Assembly: GCA_038117205.1 (NCBI GenBank)
Contig: JAYOFL010000007.1
Coordinates: forward strand, 1 to 64,000
Direction: 5' to 3'
From: JAQBZY01 sp038117205
Lineage (GTDB): Bacteria; Pseudomonadota; Alphaproteobacteria; Rhodospirillales; Casp-alpha2
Length of the DNA: 64,000 bases
Part shown: positions 26,077 through 34,540 of the stretch, piece by piece
Position numbering within the stretch: position 1 is the first letter of the stretch
Layout of the letters: each line of letters opens with the position of its first letter
Notes under the pieces: generated by a model
What the model was told of the DNA's origin: nothing
Databases searched by the model: none
What the model saw: only the letters and a program-made list of their open reading frames with translations
Position numbers and translations under genes: made by a program

Positions 26077-26559
26077 TCAGGCCGGCGCGCCGGCGATCGG
26101 CAGCGCCGTGCGGTAGACGACCTGCTTCAGCGCGAAGCTGGACTTGATGGAACTGACGCCCGGGAACGTCGTCAACTGCGTCATCAGGAACCGCTCGTAG
26201 GCGAACAGGTCGGCCGCCACGACGCGGAGTAGATAGTCGCTGTCCCCCGTCATCAAATAACACTCCATCACTTCCGGGAGAGCGCGGATGCGCGCCTCGA
26301 AAACCTCGAGCGCCCGCTCCACCTGCTTTTCCAGCGACACCATCACGAAGACGCTGACCGGCAGGCCGACCGCCTGCTGATCGACCAGCGCCGCATAGCC
26401 CTTGATGACGCCCTCTTCCTCGAGGGCGCGGACCCGGCGCAGGCACGGCGACGCCGACAGTCCGGCCTTCGCCGCCAATTCGACGTTGGAAAGCCGGGCG
26501 TTCGCCTGCAGGTGGGCAAGAATTCGCTGATCGATCGCATCCAAGACGATTTGCGCCAT
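26077..26559 (-). CDS. Lrp/AsnC-family transcriptional regulator
   Basis: A 160-residue regulator. The N-terminal winged HTH (AIDQRILAHLQANARLSNVE, GLSASPCLRRVRALEEEGVI) is followed by the RAM ligand-binding domain (VMECYLMTGDSDYLLRVVA, FPGVSSIKSSFALKQVVY). ATG 26559 has AGGG six bases upstream. It is divergent from an AceE-family E1 gene across an AT-rich gap. Adjacent divergent Lrp and AceE-like genes recall mdeR-mdeB of Pseudomonas, so it probably controls that gene in response to an amino acid. Confidence 0.88.
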   Translation of the reverse strand: MAQIVLDAIDQRILAHLQANARLSNVELAAKAGLSASPCLRRVRALEEEGVIKGYAALVDQQAVGLPVSVFVMVSLEKQVERALEVFEARIRALPEVMECYLMTGDSDYLLRVVAADLFAYERFLMTQLTTFPGVSSIKSSFALKQVVYRTALPIAGAPA

Positions 26560-26699
26560 TTTCAACCCTTTTGATCGAAAAATTAATTCACTTATTGCTA
26601 AAGCATCCCGTTCGGAGACGCAAATCGCAAGGACACTTCCACCGGTTCCGGCCTATAATTTCCGCCATCGACCACCTTGCCGAGACGCCGGAGACCGCC

Positions 26700-29024
26700 A
26701 TGAGCCCCTTCGATCCGCACGAACCCATCGCCGAAGCCGCCGGCGCCATGCGCACCCGCATGCAGTGCCTGGAGGATCTCGAGCGCAAGATTCTCTGGCT
26801 CGCGACGTGGACCATCCACAACGCCAACCACAACCGGCCGCATCCGGACGGGCTCAAGGTCGGCGGGCATCAGGCGTCCTGCGCGTCGGTGGTCTCGATC
26901 ATGACGGCGCTCTACATGGCGGCGCTCCGTCCCGAAGACCGGGTGGCGGTGAAGCCGCACGCGAGCCCGGTGTTCCACGCCATCCAATACCTGTTCGGGC
27001 ACCAGACGCTGGAGAAGCTCGAGAACTTCCGCGCCTTCGGCGGCGCCCAGAGCTATCCGTCGCGCACCAAGGACACGGACGACGTCGACATCTCCACCGG
27101 CTCCGTCGGCCTCGGCCCGGCCATGGCCGTCTTCACGTCGATGGTGCAGGACTACATGCGCCGGCATTTCGAGACCATCGAGGCGAAGCGCCCCGGCCGC
27201 ATGATCGCCGTCGTCGGCGACGCCGAGATGGACGAAGGCAACATGTACGAGGCGCTGTGGGAAGGCTGGAAGCACGGCCTCAGAAATTGCTGGTGGATCA
27301 TCGACTACAACCGGCAGAGCCTGGACGGCGTGGTGTCCGATCACCTGTTCCGACTGATTGACCGCTTGTTCCGCACCACCGGCTGGCGCGTCATCACCGT
27401 CAAGTACGGCAAGCGCATGATGCACGCCTTCAAGCAGCCGGGCGGCAAGCTCTTGAAGAAGTGGATCAACGAGTGTCCGAATGAACTCTATTCGGCACTG
27501 ACCTTCCGGGGTGGCGCCGCGTGGCGCGACCGCATCAACGCCGACATCGGCCATGATCCGGACGCAGCAGAACTGATCCGCTCCTATTCCGACGACGAGT
27601 TGCAGGCGCTGATGACGAACCTCGGCGGGCACTGCATCGAGACGCTGCTGGAGGCCTTCGCGCAAGCCGACCAGGACGAGACGCCGACCTGCTTCATCGC
27701 CTACACCATCAAGGGTTGGGGCCTGCCGCTGCAGGGTCACAAGGACAACCACGCCGGCATCATGAACGCCGAGCAGGTGGCGGGGTTCCGCGACCGGCTC
27801 GGCATCGACGCCGGCGACGAATGGGAACCCTTCGCCGGCATGGAAGAACGCGCGCCGGCGCTCAAGCGCTTCCTCGACGCGGTGCCGTTCAACCGCGACG
27901 GCCGGCGCCGCTACGAGGCCGCCCCCGTGCCGGTGCCGGCGACGCTGCCGGCGCCGAAGGGCGAGGCCATGAGCACGCAGGAGGCCTTCGGCAAGATCCT
28001 CTACGAGATCGCCGGCGACGCGAAGTCGCCGCTGGCGCCCCGCATCGTCACCACCTCGCCGGACGTGACGCAGTCGACCAACCTCGGCGGCTGGGTGAAC
28101 CGGCGCGGCGTCTTTTCCAGGCGCGAGAAGCCGGACACCTTCCGCGCCCAGCAGGTGCCCTCGGCGCAGCGCTGGGAATTCGGCGAGGAAGGACAGCACA
28201 TGGAGCTCGGCATCGCCGAGAACAACCTGTTCATCATGCTGGCGGCGCTGGGACTGACGTCGGAACTGTTCGGCGAGCGGCTGCTGCCGATCGGCACGCT
28301 CTACGATCCGTTCATCTCGCGCGGGCTCGACGCGCTCAACTACGCCTGTTACCAGAACGCCCGCTTCATGCTGGTGGCGACGCCGTCCGGCCTGACGCTG
28401 GCCCCCGAAGGCGGCGCGCATCAGTCGGTCTCGACGCCGCTGATCGGCATGGGCCAGCCGGGCCTCACGTCCTTCGAGCCGGCCTTCGCCGACGAGCTGG
28501 CGGAGATCATGGCCTGGTCGTTCGCGCACATACAGGCGAAGGACGGCGGCTCGGTCTATCTGCGTCTCTCGACCCGCTCGCTCAAACAGCCGGCGCGGCA
28601 AATGGACGCGGCGCTCCGGGACGGCGTCCGCAAGGGCGCCTACTGGCGGATCGAGCCGGCGGCGAAGTCGAAGAAGCCGGTCGTCGTCTACGCCGGCGCC
28701 ATCGCGCCGGAAGCGGAAGCGGCGGCGGCGAAGATCGGCGGCGGCCTGATGGCGATCACGTCCGCCGACCGGCTGTTCGCCGATTGGAGCCGGGACGGGG
28801 GTGCTGCGCACATCGCACACATGATGGCAGACATTCCGGCGGGCACGCCGTTGGTCACCGTACTGGACGGACATCCCGCCGCCCTCGCCTGGCTCGGCAG
28901 CGTCGACGGCCGGCGCGTGCATGCGCTCGGCGTCGACCACTTCGGGCAGACCGGCGATCTGGCGGCGCTCTATCGGGAATACGGCATCGACACGGCGGCG
29001 ATCACCGCCGCGGTGAAGGGCTGA
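26700..29024 (+). CDS. AceE-family 2-oxoacid dehydrogenase E1 (MdeB-like candidate)
   Basis: A 774-residue ThDP-dependent E1 of the homodimeric AceE type. Visible are VGGHQASCASVVSIMTALYM, the ThDP/Mg motif GDAEMDEGNMYEALWEGWKH to DYNRQSLDG, TIKGWGLPLQGHKDNHAG, and the pyrimidine-domain block EEGQHMELGIAENNLF. It is about 110 residues shorter than E. coli AceE. No E2 or E3 gene is near, and the divergent Lrp regulator suggests oxidation of a 2-oxoacid from amino-acid breakdown (2-oxobutyrate is the MdeB substrate), rather than the main pyruvate complex. ATG 26700 has GGAG seven bases upstream. Confidence 0.8.
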   Translation: MSPFDPHEPIAEAAGAMRTRMQCLEDLERKILWLATWTIHNANHNRPHPDGLKVGGHQASCASVVSIMTALYMAALRPEDRVAVKPHASPVFHAIQYLFGHQTLEKLENFRAFGGAQSYPSRTKDTDDVDISTGSVGLGPAMAVFTSMVQDYMRRHFETIEAKRPGRMIAVVGDAEMDEGNMYEALWEGWKHGLRNCWWIIDYNRQSLDGVVSDHLFRLIDRLFRTTGWRVITVKYGKRMMHAFKQPGGKLLKKWINECPNELYSALTFRGGAAWRDRINADIGHDPDAAELIRSYSDDELQALMTNLGGHCIETLLEAFAQADQDETPTCFIAYTIKGWGLPLQGHKDNHAGIMNAEQVAGFRDRLGIDAGDEWEPFAGMEERAPALKRFLDAVPFNRDGRRRYEAAPVPVPATLPAPKGEAMSTQEAFGKILYEIAGDAKSPLAPRIVTTSPDVTQSTNLGGWVNRRGVFSRREKPDTFRAQQVPSAQRWEFGEEGQHMELGIAENNLFIMLAALGLTSELFGERLLPIGTLYDPFISRGLDALNYACYQNARFMLVATPSGLTLAPEGGAHQSVSTPLIGMGQPGLTSFEPAFADELAEIMAWSFAHIQAKDGGSVYLRLSTRSLKQPARQMDAALRDGVRKGAYWRIEPAAKSKKPVVVYAGAIAPEAEAAAAKIGGGLMAITSADRLFADWSRDGGAAHIAHMMADIPAGTPLVTVLDGHPAALAWLGSVDGRRVHALGVDHFGQTGDLAALYREYGIDTAAITAAVKG

Positions 29025-29111
29025 TCTTGCTCGCCATTCCGGGCACGAAGCGTCCGAGGATCACTCTGAGGAAGCGGACGAGTTCGCCGCTTCACCGACA
29101 CATCCCCGATC

Positions 29112-29247
29112 GTCGCCCCGGACTTGATCCGGGACCCATGTGTACTCGGAACTTGGAATGAAGAAGCAGGATTCCAGGGTTCCTGGAATCAATCCGCGCT
29201 CAGCGGCGCCGTGCGAACGTGGACCCCGGATCAAGTCCGGGGTGACG
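29112..29247. repeat. Composite palindromic element, copy 1 (136 bp)
   Basis: The ends are inverted CCCCGGACTTGATCCGGG / CCCCGGATCAAGTCCGGGG units. The centre carries a perfect inverted repeat GATTCCAGG-GTT-CCTGGAATC (29170-29190). The same layout recurs at 60367-60504 and 63546-63683. It fills the gap after the AceE-like gene; no other signal is seen in 29025-29285. Confidence 0.82.
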
Positions 29248-29285
29248 GATTGTTCAGTAGGGAATTTTTCCCGTGGGGGACCGCC

Positions 29286-29657
29286 TCAGCGGCCCTTCGT
29301 CTCGGCGTCGAGAAGAGACTGCACGCGCTTTCTGAGCGCCGTCCAGATCTCGAACTCGTCCTCGTCGCCGTCCTCGTCGCCGTCCTCGATCAACTTGGTC
29401 TCGAAGGCTTCCTGCGCCCTGACGGCGCCCAGCACTTCGCGAAGCTGCGGCTCGCCCAAGCCCTCGAACGCGACCTTGCCGTCGAACAGCATGTCGGCGC
29501 GCTCCATCATCGGCAGTTCTTCCAGGTGCCGGTCCAACTGACCGTAGCGGCCCTTCCAGGCGTGGTAGACGGATTCGCGCGGCAGCGACGCGGCCTTTTC
29601 GTCGAGCGCGCCCATGATGGCCATGAACTCGTGCACGGTGAAGTCGATCTTCTGCAT
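29286..29657 (-). CDS. Conserved hypothetical protein, acidic (123 aa)
   Basis: A soluble, acidic 123-residue protein with no signal peptide. The N-terminal two-thirds look helical (FTVHEFMAIMGALDEKAASL, ESVYHAWKGRYGQLDRHLEE). A short acidic run (EDGDEDGDEDEFE) follows, and the C-terminus is again helical. I recognise no family. ATG 29657 has a GGAGG about 12 bases upstream. It lies 66 bp beyond the N-formylglutamate amidohydrolase gene in the same direction and could be last in the dpp-type operon, but no functional link can be read. Confidence 0.6.
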   Translation of the reverse strand: MQKIDFTVHEFMAIMGALDEKAASLPRESVYHAWKGRYGQLDRHLEELPMMERADMLFDGKVAFEGLGEPQLREVLGAVRAQEAFETKLIEDGDEDGDEDEFEIWTALRKRVQSLLDAETKGR

Positions 29658-29723
29658 GGCGGTTCCGCCCTCCTCGAATTTGCCGGCAGCATAAGGGGCT
29701 GGGCCCGTCGCCGCAAACGCCGA

Positions 29724-30575
29724 TCAGCGCCCGATCTTGGCGCGGACGTACCCGGCGAGATGGTCGATCATGGCGTCCAACGTCGCCACGGTCTCGGGGT
29801 AGAGGCCGTTCTTCTCGATGGCCTGTTCGTCCATGTAGAGCTTGCGGTTGATCTCGATCTGCAAGGAGTGCCGGCCCTGCGACGGCACGCCGTATTTCTC
29901 GACCAGCTCCAGACCCTTCATGGGATCGTTCACCGTCACCTTGTAGCCGCGCCCGGCCAGGAACGCGCGCACCAGTTCGACGAATTCGGGACCGGACGTC
30001 GTGCCGTCACGGTCGCCGAGCACGAAATCGGCGCGCTCCACCGGTCCGTCCTCGGTGTGCGCGTTGCCGCGCCGGGGCATCGAATGGCAGTCGATGTGAT
30101 AGATGCAGCCGGCCATCGCGTGCAGCCGTTCGTATTCGGCGCGGACGGCGGCGTGGTACGGCCGCCAGTAAGTCTCGATCCGGTTCTGGATTTCCGCGAC
30201 GGTCAGCTTGCGGTCGTAGATGTGAATCTCGCCCTTCAGCTTGGTCCAGCAGAGGCCGGAGCCGCGCCCGATCTTGGCGGAGTTGGCGACCTTGCCCGGC
30301 CAGGGGCCGTCGAGGGCGTCTTCCTGGATATCGAACTCGGAACGGTTTGCGTCGATGTAGGTGCGCGGGAACGTGGCGGCAACGAGCACCGCGCCGGCGT
30401 CCACCGCGTGCGCGTACATCTCGTCGATGAATGCGTCCTCGCCCTGACGCAACTCATGGGTGGCGATCGCCGGGCGCATGTCGGCGGGAAATACGTTGCC
30501 GCTGTGCGGACTGTCGAACAGCAGCGGCAGGGCGCGGGCCGGGTCGGGCCGCGTCACGATCACGGGTTCGCTCAT
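29724..30575 (-). CDS. N-formylglutamate amidohydrolase family protein
   Basis: Predicted zinc amidohydrolase of 283 residues. Family features: LLFDSPHSGNVFPADM near the N-terminus, GEDAFIDEMYAHAVDAGAVL, FPRTYIDANR, the metal-site HIDCHSMPR, and HSLQIEINRKLYMDE. Known members hydrolyse N-formyl-L-glutamate (HutG-type) or related N-acyl amino acids. It starts two bases after the dppF-like stop and is read in the same direction, so it probably acts on something brought in by that transporter. No other histidine-degradation genes are present. Confidence 0.87.
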   Translation of the reverse strand: MSEPVIVTRPDPARALPLLFDSPHSGNVFPADMRPAIATHELRQGEDAFIDEMYAHAVDAGAVLVAATFPRTYIDANRSEFDIQEDALDGPWPGKVANSAKIGRGSGLCWTKLKGEIHIYDRKLTVAEIQNRIETYWRPYHAAVRAEYERLHAMAGCIYHIDCHSMPRRGNAHTEDGPVERADFVLGDRDGTTSGPEFVELVRAFLAGRGYKVTVNDPMKGLELVEKYGVPSQGRHSLQIEINRKLYMDEQAIEKNGLYPETVATLDAMIDHLAGYVRAKIGR

Positions 30576-30577
30576 GC

Positions 30578-31576
30578 TCAGGTTCCGTCGTTGAGGTGGC
30601 AGGCCGACGTGCGGCCGGGCACGATCTCGCGGAGCTTCGGCACTTCGACGCGGCAGCGCTCCGTCGCGTGCGGACAGCGCGGATGGAAATGGCAGCCGGG
30701 CGGCGGATCGAGCGGCGAGGGAATTTCCCCCTCGACGGGCTTGTAGTCGCGGCCCCGCGCGTCGAGGCGCGGCACTTCGTTCAGCAGCGCCTGCGTATAG
30801 GGATGGTTCGGCGCATGGAAGAGCTCCTCCGTCGCCGCCGTCTCGACGACGCGGCCGAGATACATGATCACCACCCGGTCGGAGATGTGCTCGACCACCG
30901 AGAGGTCGTGGCTGATGAAGAGATACGTCAGATCCAGCTCGGCGCGGAGGTCCATGAAGAGGTTGATGACCTGCGCCTGGATGGAGACGTCGAGCGCCGC
31001 GATGGCCTCGTCGCAGACCAGGAACTCCGGCTTCACCGCCAGCGCGCGGGCGATGCCGATGCGCTGGCGCTGGCCGCCGGAGAACTGATGCGGATAGCGC
31101 CGCCGGTAGTCGGGATCGAGGCCGACACGGCGCATGGTTTCCGAGACGTAGTCGTCGGCGTCGGCGGCCGCGACCATGCCGTGCAGCACGGGCGCCTCGC
31201 CGATGATGTCCTTCACCCGCATGCGCGGGTTCAGCGACGCGAACGGATCCTGGAAGATCATCTGGATCTGCAGCGTCGCCTGCTTGCGCTCGGCCGGCGA
31301 CATGGCGCCGGTCGGCTTGCCCTTGTAGACCACTTCGCCCGCCGTCGGCGTCAGGATGCCGGCGACCATGCGGCCCAGCGTCGACTTGCCGCAGCCGGAT
31401 TCGCCGACCAGGCCGACGACGCTTCCCTTCGGCACCGCCATCGAGACGTCGTCCACCGCATGCACCACTTCTTCGCGGATGTTCGAGCCGAGCTTCTGCG
31501 CCAGGCGTTCCGCGAGGTCGAGGGACTTCACGAAGTTCTTAGTCAGATTGCGGACTTCCAGCATCGTCTCGCTCAT
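30578..31576 (-). CDS. Oligopeptide/dipeptide ABC transporter ATPase (DppF type)
   Basis: A 332-residue ATPase subunit. It carries Walker A (GLVGESGCGKST), the signature PHQFSGGQRQRIGIARAL, Walker B (FLVCDEAIAALDV) and the C-terminal oligo_HPY extension with the Fe-S-like Cys cluster (CHFHPRCPHATERC). Walker B reads CDEAIAALD, where most ABC proteins have DEPTSALD; this variant still keeps the catalytic Glu. ATG 31576 overlaps the DppD-type stop by four bases. Expected to power import through the adjacent permeases. Confidence 0.92.
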   Translation of the reverse strand: MSETMLEVRNLTKNFVKSLDLAERLAQKLGSNIREEVVHAVDDVSMAVPKGSVVGLVGESGCGKSTLGRMVAGILTPTAGEVVYKGKPTGAMSPAERKQATLQIQMIFQDPFASLNPRMRVKDIIGEAPVLHGMVAAADADDYVSETMRRVGLDPDYRRRYPHQFSGGQRQRIGIARALAVKPEFLVCDEAIAALDVSIQAQVINLFMDLRAELDLTYLFISHDLSVVEHISDRVVIMYLGRVVETAATEELFHAPNHPYTQALLNEVPRLDARGRDYKPVEGEIPSPLDPPPGCHFHPRCPHATERCRVEVPKLREIVPGRTSACHLNDGT

Positions 31577-32580
31577 GCGCCGGCGCCTTCCGCTTCCTCG
31601 AGGTGCGGGTGCTGGCAGCGCACCTGGCGGTCGGGCACCGGCTCGGCGATCATGGGCGCGACCGCGCAGGCGGCGTCGGCACGCGGACAGCGCGGCGAGA
31701 ACGCGCAACCTTCCGGCATATGCAGGAGCGACGGCGCCATACCGGGAATCTGATAGAGCTTGCTGCCGCGCTTGTTGTGACCGGGCACCGAGCCCAGGAG
31801 GCCGCGCGTGTAGGGGTGCACCGGATGGTCGAGCACGTCGTCGATGGGGCCCTGTTCGACGACGCGGCCGCCGTACATGACGCAGATATGGTCGGCGAGG
31901 CCGGCGATGACGGCGAGGTCGTGCGTGATCCAGATCAGCGAGGTGCCGGTTTCACGGCAGAGCTTCTGCGCCTGATAGAGAATCTGCCCCTGGATGGTGA
32001 CGTCGAGGGCCGTCGTCGGCTCGTCGGCGATGATCAGGTCCGGCTTGTTGAGAAGCGCGATGGCGATGGCGACGCGCTGGCGCATGCCGCCGGAGAACTG
32101 GTGCGGATAAGATTTCAGCCGCTCGTCCGGCGACGGAATGCCGACCTCGCCCAAGGCATCGCGGGCGCGCGCCAGGGCATCCGCCATCGGCATGTCGGGG
32201 TGGTGCGCGTGGATCGTCTCGACCATCTGCGTGTCGACGCGGAGCACCGGGTTCAGCGTCATCATCGGGTCCTGGAAGATCATGGCGATGCGGTTGCCGC
32301 GGAGCTTGCGCATGGCCGCCGGATCGAGACCGACCAAGTTCTTGCCCTGGAACAGCACCTCGCCGCCGACGACGCGGCCCGGCGGATCGACGAGACCGAT
32401 GATCGAGAAACCCGTCACCGACTTGCCGGAGCCGGATTCGCCGACGAGGCCCATCACCTCGCCCCGGCCGACGGTGAAGCTGACGCCGTCGACGGCCTTG
32501 GCGACGCCGGCCTTGGTGAAGAAGTGCGTCTTGAGATCGCGCACCTCGAGGGTCGGAGACGACGGTCCCTGGGCGGTCAT
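31573..32580 (-). CDS. Oligopeptide/dipeptide ABC transporter ATPase (DppD type)
   Basis: A 335-residue ATPase subunit with Walker A (GLVGESGSGKSV), signature PHQFSGGMRQRVAIAIAL, Walker B (LIIADEPTTALDV), the H-loop WITHDLAV, and the C-terminal oligo_HPY domain with CAFSPRCPRADAAC. It works as a heterodimer with the DppF-type protein. Both ends overlap neighbours by ATGA, so the permease and ATPase genes are translated as a tightly coupled set. Confidence 0.92.
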   Translation of the reverse strand: MTAQGPSSPTLEVRDLKTHFFTKAGVAKAVDGVSFTVGRGEVMGLVGESGSGKSVTGFSIIGLVDPPGRVVGGEVLFQGKNLVGLDPAAMRKLRGNRIAMIFQDPMMTLNPVLRVDTQMVETIHAHHPDMPMADALARARDALGEVGIPSPDERLKSYPHQFSGGMRQRVAIAIALLNKPDLIIADEPTTALDVTIQGQILYQAQKLCRETGTSLIWITHDLAVIAGLADHICVMYGGRVVEQGPIDDVLDHPVHPYTRGLLGSVPGHNKRGSKLYQIPGMAPSLLHMPEGCAFSPRCPRADAACAVAPMIAEPVPDRQVRCQHPHLEEAEGAGA

Positions 32581-33488
32581 TTCTGCAACCTCGGGTTCAG
32601 GACGTCGCGCAACTGGTCGCCGACCAGGTTGATCGAGACGATGGTGATCAAGAGCGCCAGTCCCGGGAAGAAGCTGATCCAATAGGCGCCGCTCAGCATG
32701 TATTCGAAGCCGTTGGCGATCAGCAGGCCGAGCGACGGTTCGGTGATCGGCAGGCCGACGCCGAGGAAGCTGAGCGTCGCTTCCAGGGAAATGGCGTGCG
32801 CCGTCTGCACCGTGCCGACGACGATCAGGGGCGGCAGGCAGTTCGGCAGCAGATGCCGGAACAGGATGCGCCTGGGCGGCAGCGCCAAGCAGGTCGCGGC
32901 CTCGACGTATTCCTTGGAGCGTTCGACCAGCGCCGAGCCGCGCACCGTCCGCGCGTAGTAGGCCCACTGCACCAGCACCAGGGCGATGATGATCTTGTCG
33001 ATGCCCTTGCCGAGCGCCGAAATCAGGACCAGCGCCACCAGGATCGCCGGGAACGAAAGCTGGATGTCGACGAGGCGCATGATGACCGTGTCGACCCGGC
33101 CGCCGTAATAGGCGGCGGTGAGACCGATGGCGGCGCCGAGACAGAGCGCGATCATGCCGCTCGTGACGCCGACGCCGAGGCTGATGCGGAGCCCGTAGAA
33201 GATGGAGCTCAGCAGGTCGCGGCCGGCGCCGTCGGTGCCGAGCAGGAATGGCACGCCGTCCAAGTTGACTTCACCCGGCGGCATCCGCGCGTCGAGGATG
33301 CTGACGGTGGCCAGATCGTAGGGATCGGTCGGCGATATCAGCGGCGCGAAGATGGCGATGAAGATGATGATCGCCAGGACGACGAGGGCGCCGGTGGCGA
33401 TTCGGTTCTCCAGGAAGTCGGCGACGAAACGCTGCAGCGGCGTCTCGACGCGGACGGCAACCTCGGTGGTGTCCACGATTTCCGTCAT
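32577..33488 (-). CDS. Peptide ABC transporter permease (DppC type)
   Basis: A 303-residue inner-membrane permease. An N-terminal cytoplasmic segment is followed by TM1 (GALVVLAIIIFIAIFAPLI) and the conserved LLGTDGAGRDLLSSIFYGLRISL motif of DppC/OppC proteins, then the permease core with the EAA loop (YVEAATCLALPPRRILFRHLL) that contacts the ATPases. ATG 33488 overlaps the DppB-type stop by four bases. Confidence 0.92.
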   Translation of the reverse strand: MTEIVDTTEVAVRVETPLQRFVADFLENRIATGALVVLAIIIFIAIFAPLISPTDPYDLATVSILDARMPPGEVNLDGVPFLLGTDGAGRDLLSSIFYGLRISLGVGVTSGMIALCLGAAIGLTAAYYGGRVDTVIMRLVDIQLSFPAILVALVLISALGKGIDKIIIALVLVQWAYYARTVRGSALVERSKEYVEAATCLALPPRRILFRHLLPNCLPPLIVVGTVQTAHAISLEATLSFLGVGLPITEPSLGLLIANGFEYMLSGAYWISFFPGLALLITIVSINLVGDQLRDVLNPRLQK

Positions 33489-34462
33489 CGGCCGGCGTCC
33501 TGAATGCGAACCCGGGGATCGAGCACCGAATAGAGGATGTCGACCAGCAGGTTGATGATGACGAAGACCAACACGATGATCATCAGGTAGGCGACGATCA
33601 GCGGGCGGTCCAGGTTGTGCAGCGCCTCGATCAGCAGCTTGCCCATGCCCGGCCACGCGAACACTGTTTCCGTGACGACGGAAAACGCGATCAGGCTGCC
33701 GAATTCGAGGCCGAGCACGGTGACGACCGGGATCAGGATGTTCTTCATGATGTGCACGAGGACGACCCTGGCCTCGCTCAGGCCCTTGGCGCGGGCGAAC
33801 TTGACGTAGTCCTGATGCATGGCTTCGCGCGCGCCGGCGCGCGACAGCCTGATCACCAGGGAAATCTTGAGCAGCGCCAGATTGAGGGCCGGCATGAAGA
33901 TATGCGAAAGCCCGTCCAACGTCAGGAAGCTGACGCGCAGGCCGAGGATGGCGACCGTGTCGCCGCGCCCGGTCGACGGCAGCCAGCCGAGCATGACGGC
34001 GAACACCATGATCATCATCAGACCGACCCAGAACGTCGGCAGCGAGAAGCCGAAGATCGAGCCGGCCATGATCGCCTTCGAGGAGACCCGGTTCGGGAAG
34101 ATGCCGGCGTAGACGCCCAAGGGGATGCCGAAGACGATCGCCATCATGAGCGCCACCAGGGCCAGCTCGAAGGTCGCCGGCATTCGCTGCACGATCAGCT
34201 TCAGGGCCGGCTCGCCGAACACGAAGGAACGGCCGAGATCGCCCTGCAACGCGTTCTTCACGAACAGCCAATATTGCTCGTAGAGCGGCCGGTCGAGACC
34301 GAAGTCGCGGATGATGCGCTCGATCTCTTCCTGCGGCGCCTCGGGGCTGACCAGCATGTGCACCGGATCGCCGACGACGTTGACGCCGACGAAGACCAGC
34401 AGCGACATGACAGCGACGACGACGACGCTCTGCAACAGCCGGCGAATAATGAAAGCCGACAA
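33485..34462 (-). CDS. Peptide ABC transporter permease (DppB type)
   Basis: A 325-residue inner-membrane permease with the usual N-terminal helix (RRLLQSVVVVAVMSLLVFV), the family motif FGLDRPLYEQYWLFV, the EAA loop (DYVKFARAKGLSEARVVLVH) and about six membrane segments. The start codon is TTG 34462, preceded by a G-rich RBS (AGGGGGG), and no ATG fits the conserved N-terminus. A strong hairpin lies between this gene and the binding-protein gene upstream. Confidence 0.9.
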   Translation of the reverse strand: MSAFIIRRLLQSVVVVAVMSLLVFVGVNVVGDPVHMLVSPEAPQEEIERIIRDFGLDRPLYEQYWLFVKNALQGDLGRSFVFGEPALKLIVQRMPATFELALVALMMAIVFGIPLGVYAGIFPNRVSSKAIMAGSIFGFSLPTFWVGLMMIMVFAVMLGWLPSTGRGDTVAILGLRVSFLTLDGLSHIFMPALNLALLKISLVIRLSRAGAREAMHQDYVKFARAKGLSEARVVLVHIMKNILIPVVTVLGLEFGSLIAFSVVTETVFAWPGMGKLLIEALHNLDRPLIVAYLMIIVLVFVIINLLVDILYSVLDPRVRIQDAGR

Positions 34463-34496
34463 CGACCCGCCCCCCTGAAGCGCGGTTGAAAAGTTC

Positions 34497-34529
34497 GGGG
34501 CCGGCGGAAGCTTTCTTCCTGCCGGCCCC
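34497..34529 (-). promoter_or_regulatory. Intercistronic hairpin between binding-protein and permease genes
   Basis: A 9-bp GC stem (GGGGCCGGC/GCCGGCCCC) is extended, after a one-base bulge, by a 5-bp stem (GGAAG/CTTCC) with a 4-base loop. It is followed by GAACTTTTC, so termination would be partial at best. Such hairpins often protect the binding-protein mRNA or attenuate the permease genes, giving excess binding protein. Confidence 0.6.
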
Positions 34530-34540
34530 TGGTCTTTCGC

